This document shows positions 1-10,175 of a stretch of DNA of 45,042 nucleotides, one piece after another. The notes under the pieces were generated by a model. That model saw only the letters and a list, made by a program, of their open reading frames with translations. It was not told where the DNA came from and ran no database searches. The stretch is from positions 1-45,042 of the forward strand of contig JAACPJ010000001.1 of the NCBI GenBank assembly GCA_009995455.1, given 5' to 3'. The position numbers and the translations under genes are program-made. The stretch's first letter is position 1. Each line of letters starts with the position of its first letter. The DNA comes from a bacterium. Its GTDB lineage: Bacteria > Patescibacteriota > Gracilibacteria > UBA4473.

Positions 1-2
1 CA

Positions 3-166
3 CTCAAATAGACCTATTAAATTTCTACTTTTGTAGATCAATCTCCTTAACCATTGGAATATTAACTCAAATAGACCTATTAAATTTCTACTTTTGTAGA
101 TATAACCAAAAAACCATCATGGAAAAATTTCTCAAATAGACCTATTAAATTTCTACTTTTGTAGAT
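3..166 (+). CRISPR. Type V-A (Cas12a) CRISPR array, leader-distal end
   Basis: Three identical 36-nt repeats lie at 3-38, 66-101 and 131-166, separated by spacers of 27 nt (39-65) and 29 nt (102-130). Each repeat ends in TCTACTTTTGTAGAT, in which TCTAC and GTAGA form the short stem with a TTTT loop that is the hallmark of Cas12a crRNA handles. The handle precedes each spacer when read on the plus strand, so transcription is rightward and the leader and cas genes should lie left of the window. The last repeat is not degenerate. The sequence after 166 (to about 193) could be a final unit without a closing repeat. No cas gene is visible here. Confidence 0.96.
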
Positions 167-301
167 CGCTTGCCTCTGAACTAAAGTTAAAGACCCCATT
201 TTTTTGTTTTTGATTGGTCTGTTAGTCATTTTTTTTAAGTCTTAACACGCTCGTAAAAATAAGTTTGGACTGTTACTTAAGTTTCGCTGCAATTTAAAAA
301 C

Positions 302-333
302 CCGTTCCTAATTTTGAGGAGCGGTTTTTTTTT
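302..333 (+). terminator. Rho-independent terminator
   Basis: An 8-bp stem (302-309 with 317-324, one T-G wobble) with a 7-nt loop is followed by nine T residues. It faces rightward and probably ends the CRISPR array transcript, preventing read-through into the opposing Cys-rich gene. Confidence 0.75.
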
Positions 334-352
334 ATTTGTTTTAATGAATTTT

Positions 353-460
353 CTACCAATCTTCTTCCGAGGAGCCCATGTCACAAGTGCATTCACAATA
401 AGCATTGCTACATTGTTCACACTTGTCGCAGTCGAAACCACAAGTACAGCCACCTTTCAT
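353..460 (-). CDS. Cys-rich 35-aa mini-protein, metallothionein-like
   Basis: This short frame encodes 35 residues, eight of them Cys (positions 5, 7, 11, 14, 17, 22, 24, 26), in the order CxC, CxxxCxxCxxC and CxCxC, with an acidic tail ending in EEDW. Such density and spacing is typical of small metal-thiolate proteins such as metallothioneins. I do not recognise the exact family. The frame starts with ATG and stops with TAG. No Shine-Dalgarno motif is visible, as for its neighbours. It lies between the end of the CRISPR array and an SGNH hydrolase, facing the array. Metal binding is inferred from Cys spacing only; a redox or zinc-ribbon-like role is an alternative. Confidence 0.6.
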   Translation of the reverse strand: MKGGCTCGFDCDKCEQCSNAYCECTCDMGSSEEDW

Positions 461-557
461 GTGTAAGTTAATTAAAAAATAAGAAAGGCTTTACACCAGT
501 AAAGATAAGACCATTATCAGCCAATTTTTTTAACTGGCAAGTATTTTCATTCTAGAA

Positions 558-1307
558 TTAGCGTGACAACCAACCTCGATTTTTAAAGTTCATTTTCAAA
601 GATTCGTACCAGAGTTCATAGCCTTCATCACTTGGGTGAAAGCTATCTGGAGAATGATAACGTACCGGTTCTTTCCCAAACTCAACGTTTACACCATTGC
701 TATACAAATCAACAAAAGCCACTCCATAAGCCGCTGTTTTTTCAAGCAAAATTTGTCGAGCTTCCAGGGTTCTTTTAGTAAAAATCCAGCCAACACCTGC
801 TGGCCAAATTGGCGAAGCGCCAATATCTCCTGAGCTCAGCATTATCACTCTGTCCGATTTTTCGGTTACTTTTTGCAACACGGTGGCTAAATCGGTTTCA
901 AACTTTTTAAGATCCGTAAAATAAACGACATCGTTGCCACCCGCTTGAATGATAATTAAATCAAAATTTTGCTGACCGACTTGATCCAACTGACTATTTA
1001 AATCTGAAACTAAAGCTCCATTTACCCCTAAATTTTTAATAGAAGAATTTGGTAAATCTTCGGCTAATCGTCCAGCAACGCTGTAAGTGTTATTGGTTGT
1101 CCCCGTACCAACTGCTGTACTGTCGCCTAAAACTAAAATCTTGAAATCCGCTTGTGGTAGCAATCTTTCAAATCTTTGCGCCTTAGACGCTAAATTTTTG
1201 CCGATCTGCATATGCTGGTAAAAGTTATACCAATCAAACGCCCACCACACCGCCAAAGCCAATATTAAGCCGAAGCTCACGAAAAGAATGTATTTAGATT
1301 CAATCAT
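558..1307 (-). CDS. Membrane-anchored SGNH/GDSL hydrolase
   Basis: A 249-residue protein with one N-terminal hydrophobic segment (about residues 6-26) that should anchor or export it. The SGNH blocks are visible: GDST (nucleophile Ser), an NLGVNG block II, GGND block III, and a C-terminal DSFHPSDEGY block carrying the catalytic Asp and His. Such enzymes are esterases or lipases acting on acyl groups of lipids or glycans. I chose ATG at 1307 over an in-frame TTG at 1325 because the ATG gives a compact signal anchor. It sits directly downstream of the SulP gene, separated by a hairpin terminator, so it may be transcribed separately. The substrate cannot be told from sequence. Confidence 0.85.
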   Translation of the reverse strand: MIESKYILFVSFGLILALAVWWAFDWYNFYQHMQIGKNLASKAQRFERLLPQADFKILVLGDSTAVGTGTTNNTYSVAGRLAEDLPNSSIKNLGVNGALVSDLNSQLDQVGQQNFDLIIIQAGGNDVVYFTDLKKFETDLATVLQKVTEKSDRVIMLSSGDIGASPIWPAGVGWIFTKRTLEARQILLEKTAAYGVAFVDLYSNGVNVEFGKEPVRYHSPDSFHPSDEGYELWYESLKMNFKNRGWLSR

Positions 1308-1325
1308 CAATCTAAGCTTAAGCAA

Positions 1326-1356
1326 ATTAGTAAAACACTAAAGTGACTCACTTTAG
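1326..1356 (-). terminator. Hairpin terminator after sulP-family gene
   Basis: A perfect 8-bp stem (CTAAAGTG / CACTTTAG, 1338-1345 with 1349-1356) with a 3-nt loop overlaps the stop codon of the SulP gene. It is followed on the minus strand by a T-rich stretch. The plus side also has a short T run. Confidence 0.6.
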
Positions 1357-2912
1357 TTTTCAGGCTTATAATTTTCTTCAATCGTAATGGCGCTGATTTT
1401 ATCCGCATTTTCAAGCAATGTCCGACAGTTTGGCCCGGGCCGCACAACCGTAAATTTCTTCCCTAATTCTTGGTACTTAATCGCCACCGAGTCAATGGCT
1501 TCTAGGGCCGAAAAATCCATGACCCGAGCGAGCTTTAAATCAAGAATTACCTGTTTTGGATCATCTTTAACCGTAAATAGTTCTTTGAAATTGAGCGTAG
1601 ACCCAAAAAACAAAATACCTTCCAAGCGGTAAACTTTAGTACCGTCTTGCCGTATATGAACAGCATTTTCTAGGTGCTTCCCTTTCTCCCAAGCAAACAT
1701 CACCGTGGAAAGCAACACCCCAATAATTACCGCGACTGCTAAGTTTAAAAACAAGGTCGCTATCGTGACGATAGCAATGACAAAATAATCTGATTTAGGA
1801 ATTTTCTTACCGTATTTCAAACTTTCCCATTTAAAAGTAGAAATCACTACCATAAACATCAACCCAATTAAACTGGCAAGCGGAATCGCATTAACCAAAG
1901 GCCCCGCGAGCATTATAAAACCGAGCAAAGCGAGCGCCGCTACAACGCCAGAGAGTCGCGTACGAGCACCAGATTGCACGCTAATAATCGACTGACCAAT
2001 CATGGCACATCCCCCCATGCCGCCCGTAAAACCACTCGTGAGATTAGCAAAGCCTTGAGCAAAAAACTCCCGATCCATTTTACCCTTCGTGTTCGTCATG
2101 TCATCTACCACCCGCAAGGTTAGTGCCGCTTCAGTCAGCCCTACCAAGGCCGCAATAAATGCAAACGGGAAAACAATGGTAATTAAATCCCAGTTAAGCG
2201 GCACGATTGGTAAATGAAAACTCGGTAAAGCCCCTACTAAATTCATACCCGCAAAATCAGCCACGGTCGTTAATTGGTGCCCCCCCATATAAGCCATAGC
2301 GAGCGATAAAATCGTGACGACACCTATCCCCACTAAGCTAGAAGGCACCGCTTTCGTGATTCGAGGAAAGTACTGAATAATCAACATCGTTAACCCCACA
2401 AACCCAAGCATAATCAGCAAATCTGGCAACGGGAGCCATACTTCGTGGGTTTCTTCAATACCATTGACCAGCATCGTTTCTCGCACTTTAAACTGTTCCC
2501 ATTGGGCAAAAAATATTACCAAGGCCAATCCGTTCAAAAACCCGAGTACCACCGAATAGGGAATTAAACTCGTAAATTTACCAAGCTTCGTTAAGCCCAT
2601 GAGCGCCTGCAAAATTCCCATTAAAATAACAGCGGCAAACAAATATTCAACCCCATACTCCATCACCAAAGGTGCTAGCACCACCGCAATGGCCGCCGTA
2701 GAAGCACTAATCATACCTGGCCTCCCCGTTAACAGGGCCGCGACTAAAGCTACGACGACAGCGGTTTGTAAACTTAAAAGCGGGCTCACTCCGGCCACAA
2801 AAGCAAAAGCAATGGCTTCTGGAATTAAAGCGAGAGCAACGGTAATTCCCGATAACGCATCGTTCTTAAAGTACTGCTTATTTTTATTAAATGCCGCCGT
2901 AAGTTTATCCAT
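1353..2912 (-). CDS. SulP-family anion transporter with STAS domain
   Basis: A 519-residue integral membrane protein. The first roughly 410 residues form the hydrophobic SulP core, starting in the conserved style GITVALALIPEAIAFA. They include the signature GGMGGCAMIGQSIISVQSGA near the middle. A cytosolic STAS domain follows (about residues 425-510), as in SulP/SLC26 proteins. The length is normal for bacterial members. SulP carriers move sulfate, bicarbonate or other anions; the sequence alone does not decide which. The gene is divergent from a TauE/SafE-family exporter, a common partner in sulfur-anion handling, so sulfate is plausible. The start ATG at 2912 has no Shine-Dalgarno sequence. 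Confidence 0.92.
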   Translation of the reverse strand: MDKLTAAFNKNKQYFKNDALSGITVALALIPEAIAFAFVAGVSPLLSLQTAVVVALVAALLTGRPGMISASTAAIAVVLAPLVMEYGVEYLFAAVILMGILQALMGLTKLGKFTSLIPYSVVLGFLNGLALVIFFAQWEQFKVRETMLVNGIEETHEVWLPLPDLLIMLGFVGLTMLIIQYFPRITKAVPSSLVGIGVVTILSLAMAYMGGHQLTTVADFAGMNLVGALPSFHLPIVPLNWDLITIVFPFAFIAALVGLTEAALTLRVVDDMTNTKGKMDREFFAQGFANLTSGFTGGMGGCAMIGQSIISVQSGARTRLSGVVAALALLGFIMLAGPLVNAIPLASLIGLMFMVVISTFKWESLKYGKKIPKSDYFVIAIVTIATLFLNLAVAVIIGVLLSTVMFAWEKGKHLENAVHIRQDGTKVYRLEGILFFGSTLNFKELFTVKDDPKQVILDLKLARVMDFSALEAIDSVAIKYQELGKKFTVVRPGPNCRTLLENADKISAITIEENYKPEN

Positions 2913-3012
2913 AGTTTTTTTAAAAAGCGGAAGTAATGCCGCTATAAATCAGGGGAAAATATAGTTTATAAGCCTTAAACGTAAAGTTAAACCTAGATTT
3001 TTTTTCTCAACT

Positions 3013-3041
3013 TTGACGTAGAACGTGAAAAAGAATAAAAT
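3013..3041 (+). promoter_or_regulatory. Sigma-70-type promoter of TauE/SafE gene
   Basis: TTGACG (3013-3018) and TAAAAT (3036-3041) are spaced by 17 bp, each matching five of six consensus bases. The predicted start of transcription is about 10 nt before the ATG at 3058, so the leader is very short. Confidence 0.65.
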
Positions 3042-3057
3042 AATTGAATAGAACTTT

Positions 3058-3909
3058 ATGGAGAACGATATTATTCTTTTCATGCTAATAGGGGCTGTTT
3101 CACAACTGGTGGACGGCATGCTTGGTATGGGCTTTGGTACTATTTCAAGTAGCCTACTTTTAACGATGGGAATTCATCCTAGAACTTCTAGTAGTTTGAT
3201 TCATACGGCTGAAATATTTACCTCAGGTACGGCCGCGCTTTCACACATAAAACTAAAAAACGTTCGTAAAAAAACGGTAGCCGTACTGGCTTTGTACGGA
3301 AGTTTAGGAGGGCTCGCCGGAGCCTTGCTACTAACGAATGTTCCTACAAACTGGATTAAACCGTTTGTGGCTTTTTATCTTTTATTCCTCGGAATATCGA
3401 TTATTCATAAATACTTTCGACTTCGAAAAAAAGGCTTTCAACCATTTGAAATTTTCCCTCTCCGTTTAGTAGCTCAATTACTCAATAAAGTTCGTTTAAG
3501 AGTTCCTGGAGGCGTTAAACCGCTGAGTAAAATCCAACTGGGCATGCTGGGAATTACGGGTGGAACTTTAGACGCGGTTGGCGGCGGCGGCTGGGGAGCC
3601 ATTGTGAACACCAGTCTTATTTCAAAAGGACAAGACCCACACAAAAGTATTGGTTCGAGTTGTGTGGCCGAATTTTTCGTGACCCTAACTACCAGTATAG
3701 CCCTATTTTCTTTAACCGAATCTTTTTGGTGGCAAGCCTGTTTAGGTTTGGTATTAGGCGGCGTTATAATGGCGCCTATTTCGGCTATTTTATGCAAAAA
3801 AATAAGCAGTCATGTTTTCTTGCTGGTTATTGGTGTATTAGTGACTCTGCTCAGCATTAACACTTTGGTAAATTTAGGAATTGATTGGTATTTTTTGCGT
3901 TTAACCTAA
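3058..3909 (+). CDS. TauE/SafE family sulfite/anion exporter
   Basis: A 283-residue polytopic membrane protein of the TauE/SafE (DUF81) family. It has two similar halves, each beginning with a Gly-rich, acidic-residue-containing helix: DGMLGMGFGTISSSLL at residues 19-34 and GGTLDAVGGGGWGAIVNTSL near residue 170. A charged cytoplasmic loop lies at residues 120-160. Family members export sulfite, sulfoacetate or related organosulfur anions. It is divergent from the SulP gene, suggesting a local sulfur-anion transport pair. Its 3' end overlaps the convergent hydrolase gene by 4 nt. Specific substrate unknown. Confidence 0.9.
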   Translation: MENDIILFMLIGAVSQLVDGMLGMGFGTISSSLLLTMGIHPRTSSSLIHTAEIFTSGTAALSHIKLKNVRKKTVAVLALYGSLGGLAGALLLTNVPTNWIKPFVAFYLLFLGISIIHKYFRLRKKGFQPFEIFPLRLVAQLLNKVRLRVPGGVKPLSKIQLGMLGITGGTLDAVGGGGWGAIVNTSLISKGQDPHKSIGSSCVAEFFVTLTTSIALFSLTESFWWQACLGLVLGGVIMAPISAILCKKISSHVFLLVIGVLVTLLSINTLVNLGIDWYFLRLT

Positions 3910-5030
3910 GAATTTGGGTTTAAAAAAGGCTCAATAAAAGTTCTCGTATCTTCAATCGCATTGTCCCAATTTTGGTTCCAAAACACATGTGGGTAGCCGT
4001 CATATTCAATATATTCGACGCTTTTACCAAGGTCTTGCAATTGCGCTACGGTTGACTGTGACCACTCAACCGGGCAACTTTCATCGACCGTTCCGTGTTG
4101 TATGAGCAACGGCACTTCTAATTGATTTAAATACGGGTAAGGCGAAAGCGCGGCAAAAGAAGCTTTTTCATCAACCGAACCAAAAACAGCCTCAAATAAA
4201 AGTTTTTGCGTTTCGCTTACATCGTCTCGGCGCCATTGATTAAAATTATCAAAATAATCGCTGCTTACCGGGCCCCACATAACGCCCACCTTAAACAAAT
4301 CGGGTCTGGCTAAGGCCGCACTTAGGGTTACGCCTCCACCCAAAGAATGACCAAATAATCCCATTCTTTCCGTATCAACAAAATCTAAATCAGCGGCATT
4401 TAACGCTAAGGCGGCATTGATCGCATCGGCGGCAAAAGTGGCATCGCCCCACAAACGTTGGTTTTCGGGCAAAGGGTCCGACTGTGCGTAGCCTTTGTAG
4501 TCAATATGCAAAACCGCGTAGCCTTGTTTAGCAAAGTACTTTTGCTCACGTCCAAAGCCATAACCATTGGTATATTCTGAAGGAGGAAAATAACCGTGGT
4601 TCAAAATTAAAACCGGAAAAGGGCCGTTGCCGTTTGGCACATGCCAAGTAGCCGAAACTTTAAAGCCATCACTGTTATAAGTGGCGTAATAACTTTTGTG
4701 TGTGCCCCAATCGGTTAACAAATTTCCCACTTTAAAATCAGCGCCATTGAAATCTTGGTTTAAAAAAGATTTGTAAGAAAACGGCGAATCTTCACCTGGA
4801 ATTTTGGCAACGGATTGTAAATCAACTTCCGTTTCATTCTGATTTAAAGTTTCTTGAGTTTCATCTTCGGTGGAAGTTACAGGCAAAATTTTAACTTCCT
4901 CCGTCTCTATTTCTTCAGAAATTACTAAGTCTGATTCTGACTCTGTTAACCCTTTTTCTGTTAAAACAACATTGGTGCCACAGCCCGTTAATAAAATAAA
5001 ACACGACAGCCATTTCATATTTTTCACCAT
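3906..5030 (-). CDS. Lipoprotein alpha/beta hydrolase (dienelactone hydrolase / S9-like)
   Basis: A 374-residue protein with a very short lipoprotein signal ending in the lipobox LTGC, then a Glu/Thr-rich linker to about residue 85. The alpha/beta-hydrolase fold follows. It has the nucleophile elbow GHSLGGG, an acid motif HGTVDESCP and a catalytic-His region YPHVFWN near the C terminus. Similar proteins are called dienelactone hydrolases or prolyl oligopeptidase-like acyl hydrolases. It is probably displayed on the cell surface, cleaving an ester or peptide. A second in-frame ATG at 5018 would give a still shorter signal peptide. Its 3' end overlaps the TauE/SafE gene by 4 nt on the opposite strand. 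Confidence 0.85.
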   Translation of the reverse strand: MVKNMKWLSCFILLTGCGTNVVLTEKGLTESESDLVISEEIETEEVKILPVTSTEDETQETLNQNETEVDLQSVAKIPGEDSPFSYKSFLNQDFNGADFKVGNLLTDWGTHKSYYATYNSDGFKVSATWHVPNGNGPFPVLILNHGYFPPSEYTNGYGFGREQKYFAKQGYAVLHIDYKGYAQSDPLPENQRLWGDATFAADAINAALALNAADLDFVDTERMGLFGHSLGGGVTLSAALARPDLFKVGVMWGPVSSDYFDNFNQWRRDDVSETQKLLFEAVFGSVDEKASFAALSPYPYLNQLEVPLLIQHGTVDESCPVEWSQSTVAQLQDLGKSVEYIEYDGYPHVFWNQNWDNAIEDTRTFIEPFLNPNS

Positions 5031-5157
5031 AGGTATTCATTCTGACTGAGGCTCAGTATTCCGCAAATTATAATTTATTGATACAGAGTGTAACGCGTGA
5101 GTCATAAAAACGTTAGGCAGTAGTATAACTCTTTTTATTATTCTCAAACATTCCTCA

Positions 5158-5958
5158 ATGAAAAAATTTGGCATTGCTTTAATCGCCCTCGCCTTAGTCG
5201 CTTGTAATTCAAATTCAACTCCTCTGAAGAATGAAATTCTTGAGACCATTGATGAAGTAGTAGTCGAAAATGATACCTGCGATAAAAACTCTGGCCCAGT
5301 TTGTGGCGAGATTCAAATTCAGTGCATCACTACGCCTTGTAATCCCGTTCAAGAAACGCTTAAAAATGAATGCGAAGCCGAAAAACGCGACGCTAAAATT
5401 TTGTATAACGGCGCCTGTATTGAAAATGAATCCCAAAGCGAAGAAGACGAGAATAAACCTTCAAGTTCATTGCCTGAGGGTGAATTCGCCTTTAATGAAT
5501 ATGGAAATTTTCAGGGAGAGGTTTATGTAAGCGGTTATATCAAAGAAAAAACTATTCCTGAAGCCTTTTGTGAAAATCCGTGTTCAATAACTTACCAAGG
5601 TGTATTTATACAAGTGACCGATACGGGGAATGATGATTTCAAAAATTTTTTACTTGAAAACCAGACCAAAAATTATGTCAGTACTGATCCAGAAAAAAAT
5701 GCACTAGCCGAAATTATGCTCGGTTGTGTGAATGAAGAGAACGAAATTTACTACAGCAATGATTCGGATGAATACGGCATGGCCGAGCAAGTAGTGGATG
5801 GCGAACTTGCCCGTGATGTTTTAGCTCATACCGATCCGAGTAAGCGCCTGGTACTTAAACTCACAAAATTACCTCTATCTGGTGGCCGAGGAGCTCCAGC
5901 CTGTTATTCTCATTTCTACGATATCGAACTTATCGATTCGCTTAACCGCACTTTTTAA
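5158..5958 (+). CDS. Lipoprotein with Kazal-like domain
   Basis: A 266-residue predicted lipoprotein: the N-terminal signal ends in LVAC at residue 16. Residues 40-90 carry a Kazal-like cysteine pattern: C, then SGPVCG, an inserted QCITTPCNP loop, LKNECEAEK and a closing YNGAC. This pattern is known from protease-inhibitor-like modules on bacterial lipoproteins. The remaining roughly 170 residues are acidic and contain four further Cys; I do not recognise them. Inhibition of a protease is conceivable but not shown. The closely following YwbE-family gene may be cotranscribed. Confidence 0.72.
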   Translation: MKKFGIALIALALVACNSNSTPLKNEILETIDEVVVENDTCDKNSGPVCGEIQIQCITTPCNPVQETLKNECEAEKRDAKILYNGACIENESQSEEDENKPSSSLPEGEFAFNEYGNFQGEVYVSGYIKEKTIPEAFCENPCSITYQGVFIQVTDTGNDDFKNFLLENQTKNYVSTDPEKNALAEIMLGCVNEENEIYYSNDSDEYGMAEQVVDGELARDVLAHTDPSKRLVLKLTKLPLSGGRGAPACYSHFYDIELIDSLNRTF

Positions 5959-6002
5959 AACGAAACTTGTTTGATTTCCCTAAGCCCTCTATTTTAGAGG
6001 CC

Positions 6003-6293
6003 ATGGCAAAAGACGGACGCATTCGAAAAAACATTCTTATTGGCGCTTCAGTGCAAGTGGTTCTAAAAATGGACCAAAGTGACGGCAAGCTTACCAAAGG
6101 CGTTGTAGAAGAAATTCTAACGCCTGCAGCCAAGCACCCGCATGGCATTAAAGTAAAATTAAAATCTGGGCACATTGGGCGAGTGAGAAAAATTCTTTCA
6201 GCCAAAAAAAATCCCTATCCAGACCAAATCTTAGAAGAACCGCCATCAAGCAAAGGCTTATTACCTTGGGAAAAATTTAAACCAAAATCGTAA
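6003..6293 (+). CDS. ywbE: YwbE family protein (DUF2196)
   Basis: A 96-residue protein resembling Bacillus YwbE. It has a G-x-x-V-x-V-V-L-K-x-D-Q core, GKLTKGVVEEILT, HPHGIKVKL and GRVRKI, the last forming a small beta-barrel-like domain often described as KOW-like. The function is unknown. I place the start at ATG 6003 because family members begin only a few residues before this core. An in-frame TTG at 5967 would add 12 residues. A 6-bp hairpin (5986-6000) lies immediately before the ATG and could influence initiation. Confidence 0.82.
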   Translation: MAKDGRIRKNILIGASVQVVLKMDQSDGKLTKGVVEEILTPAAKHPHGIKVKLKSGHIGRVRKILSAKKNPYPDQILEEPPSSKGLLPWEKFKPKS

Positions 6294-6309
6294 GCCTTAA
6301 ACTGAGCCT

Positions 6310-7551
6310 TTAGCCGTCGTATTTAATTCGATAAATCGTCCCAGACGCATCATCTGAAACCAGTAACGCTCCACTGGGTTCAATAATTACGTCGACCGGT
6401 CTTCCCCAAGCGTCTCCATTATCTTTAAGCCATCCAGTAGCAAAACCTTTATAAGAGGTGGCTTGGTTACCTTCTAAAGTAACCAGGCTGATTTGATATC
6501 CAATCGGCGTTGACCGGTTCCAAGAACCATGTTCAGCCATGAAAATTTGGTTTTTGTATTCTGCGGGAAACTGGTCTCCGGTGTAAAATTTCATGCCCAG
6601 TGCGGCTCCGTGCGGATTCAAAGCTTGGGCTGGTGCTTGGTAGTCAGCACAATTTACGCCTTCCCCAAATTCTGGATCTGGCTCATTTCCGTGACAATAA
6701 GGATAACCAAAATTTTGACCTAGATCTGATAGCCGATTGAGTTCGTCTGGTGGCCAATTATCACCCAGCCAATCCCGACCGTTATCGGTAAACCACATTT
6801 CACCCGTTTCTGGATGCCAATCAAACCCAACTGAATTACGAACCCCACTAGCCACGATAATCGGGCTCCGGTCATTCTCGGTATCTAAACGCGTAATCGA
6901 GGCATAAATGGGTTCTTCTGGGTCACAAATATTACACGGTGCTCCGACTGGCACATATAAATTTTCATCGGGGCCAAAGGCAATATATTTCCAACCATGG
7001 GCTTTGTCGGTGGGGTATTGATCATAAACCACTTCGTATTGAGGGGAATCGTATTTCGTGTTTTCAATATCTGAAAATTTCAAAATTCGACTATTTTCAG
7101 CTACGTACAAATCGCCCTCTTTCAGCGCTACTCCGTTTGGCGTATTCAAACCTTCGGCAACCACCGTTGATTTATCTATTTTTCCGTTTTGATTCCGGTC
7201 TTCTAACGCAAAAATTTTGTCGTTACTTCTCGTTCCGACATACAAAGTGCCGCTCTCGCTTAACACCATTGAGCGAGCATTTTTAATATTAGTCGCTACA
7301 ACTTCAATGCTAAAACCTTCTGGCAAATTAATGGAATCAATTGGCAAATCACTGTTTTGAAATTCAGCTTCTGCGGCTGAATAATCTTCTGTGTCTTGTT
7401 CGGTGGAAACTTCTGAATTAACGTCATCAGAAGGTTCACTCTCTATCGCTTCTTCGGGCGTGTTTGGTTTATCGATTTCGGTCATCGACACGGTGGAACA
7501 ACCCACTAAAAACAAACTGAATCCAAGCGTGAACGATAAAAGATAAGACAT
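6310..7551 (-). CDS. PQQ-type sorbosone/glucose dehydrogenase-like lipoprotein
   Basis: A 413-residue predicted lipoprotein: the signal ends in LVGC, then an acidic Glu/Ser/Thr linker runs to about residue 70. The rest is a beta-propeller of the glucose/sorbosone dehydrogenase (GSDH) family. Propeller repeats are visible, such as LYVGTRSNDKIFAL, LYVAENSRILKF and EMWFTDNGRDWLGDNWPPDEL. A Ca-binding-like loop DRNQNGKID and the late motif MAEHGSWNRS are also present. Family members oxidise sugars with PQQ at the cell surface, though many homologues have no proven cofactor. It lies 11 nt behind the formaldehyde-oxidation genes and is probably the last gene of that operon. Confidence 0.85.
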   Translation of the reverse strand: MSYLLSFTLGFSLFLVGCSTVSMTEIDKPNTPEEAIESEPSDDVNSEVSTEQDTEDYSAAEAEFQNSDLPIDSINLPEGFSIEVVATNIKNARSMVLSESGTLYVGTRSNDKIFALEDRNQNGKIDKSTVVAEGLNTPNGVALKEGDLYVAENSRILKFSDIENTKYDSPQYEVVYDQYPTDKAHGWKYIAFGPDENLYVPVGAPCNICDPEEPIYASITRLDTENDRSPIIVASGVRNSVGFDWHPETGEMWFTDNGRDWLGDNWPPDELNRLSDLGQNFGYPYCHGNEPDPEFGEGVNCADYQAPAQALNPHGAALGMKFYTGDQFPAEYKNQIFMAEHGSWNRSTPIGYQISLVTLEGNQATSYKGFATGWLKDNGDAWGRPVDVIIEPSGALLVSDDASGTIYRIKYDG

Positions 7552-7562
7552 ACAAAAATGGT

Positions 7563-9522
<1,960 letters not shown>

Positions 9523-9572
9523 TTAAGAGTGATTTCACCTTACAAATTTATGTTTAACTTTCAGCTTTAAAT

Positions 9573-9597
9573 AAAAAAAATCGAGCCGAAGCCCGAT
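9573..9597 (-). terminator. Rho-independent terminator
   Basis: On the minus strand a 7-bp stem ATCGGGC / GCTCGAT closed by a TTCG tetraloop is followed by eight T residues. It ends transcription of the small membrane-protein gene just upstream of frmA. Confidence 0.85.
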
Positions 9598-9620
9598 TCT
9601 TAATCAATGGGACATCAAAA

Positions 9621-9956
9621 TTAATCCGCTTTGGGATTAAAAGGCACGCTCACTAATGAAATAACAATTGCAAAAATAAGTGATGGCCAGAAGCCTTCAA
9701 CATTAAACCCGGGCACAATAAAGCTGGCGAGTTGAACGAGTAAAGCCATTAGCACAAACGTAAATAGACCAAGGGTTAAAACGTTCAATGGCAAAGTTAA
9801 CCAGAACAAAATGGGGCCAATAAACGCTCCAACAAAAGCAATAACTAGCGCTGTAACCAGGGCTGCAAAGAAACCATCCACGGTAACGCCCGGTAAAATG
9901 TAGGCCAAAACCATCACAATTAACGCATTGATAACGAGATTCAAAAGGATTTTCAT
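9621..9956 (-). CDS. Phage-holin-4 superfamily (PF04020-type) membrane protein
   Basis: A 111-residue protein made almost wholly of four hydrophobic helices, with the typical arrangement MKILLNLVINALIVMVLAYILPGV, FFAALVTALVIAF, then GPILFWLTLPLNVLTLG and a final helix ending in FNPKAD. It matches the four-helix family misleadingly named mycobacterial phage holin, common in bacterial chromosomes and of unknown function. ATG at 9956 is chosen; the longer frame to 10025 would add an AT-rich, poorly conserved extension. No phage genes surround it, so a lysis role is unlikely. Confidence 0.8.
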   Translation of the reverse strand: MKILLNLVINALIVMVLAYILPGVTVDGFFAALVTALVIAFVGAFIGPILFWLTLPLNVLTLGLFTFVLMALLVQLASFIVPGFNVEGFWPSLIFAIVISLVSVPFNPKAD

Positions 9957-10175
9957 TTTCAAAAAGGTTAAGAAGTAAATAAAAACATAAATACTATTAA
10001 CTATTTTTTTAATTAAATAAAGCAAAAAACATTAAATTCCTATTAAATCGAACTATACAAAAGTCTTTAATTATTTATTAAATATAAATAAATTTTAAAA
10101 AAACGTCTATTTTGAAAGAAATATATAAACACAACGTATTAGGTAAAGAATCCCTTAGCCATCTCTCTCTAAACC

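Noticed and set aside
2599-2964. 121-codon plus-strand frame across the SulP start
   Set aside because: Mirror of a strongly supported SulP gene; Ala/Thr/Lys-rich composition typical of antisense frames.
9621-9956. Prophage lysis gene (holin) as a sign of phage
   Set aside because: The family is a common chromosomal four-helix protein; no endolysin, integrase or structural genes are nearby.
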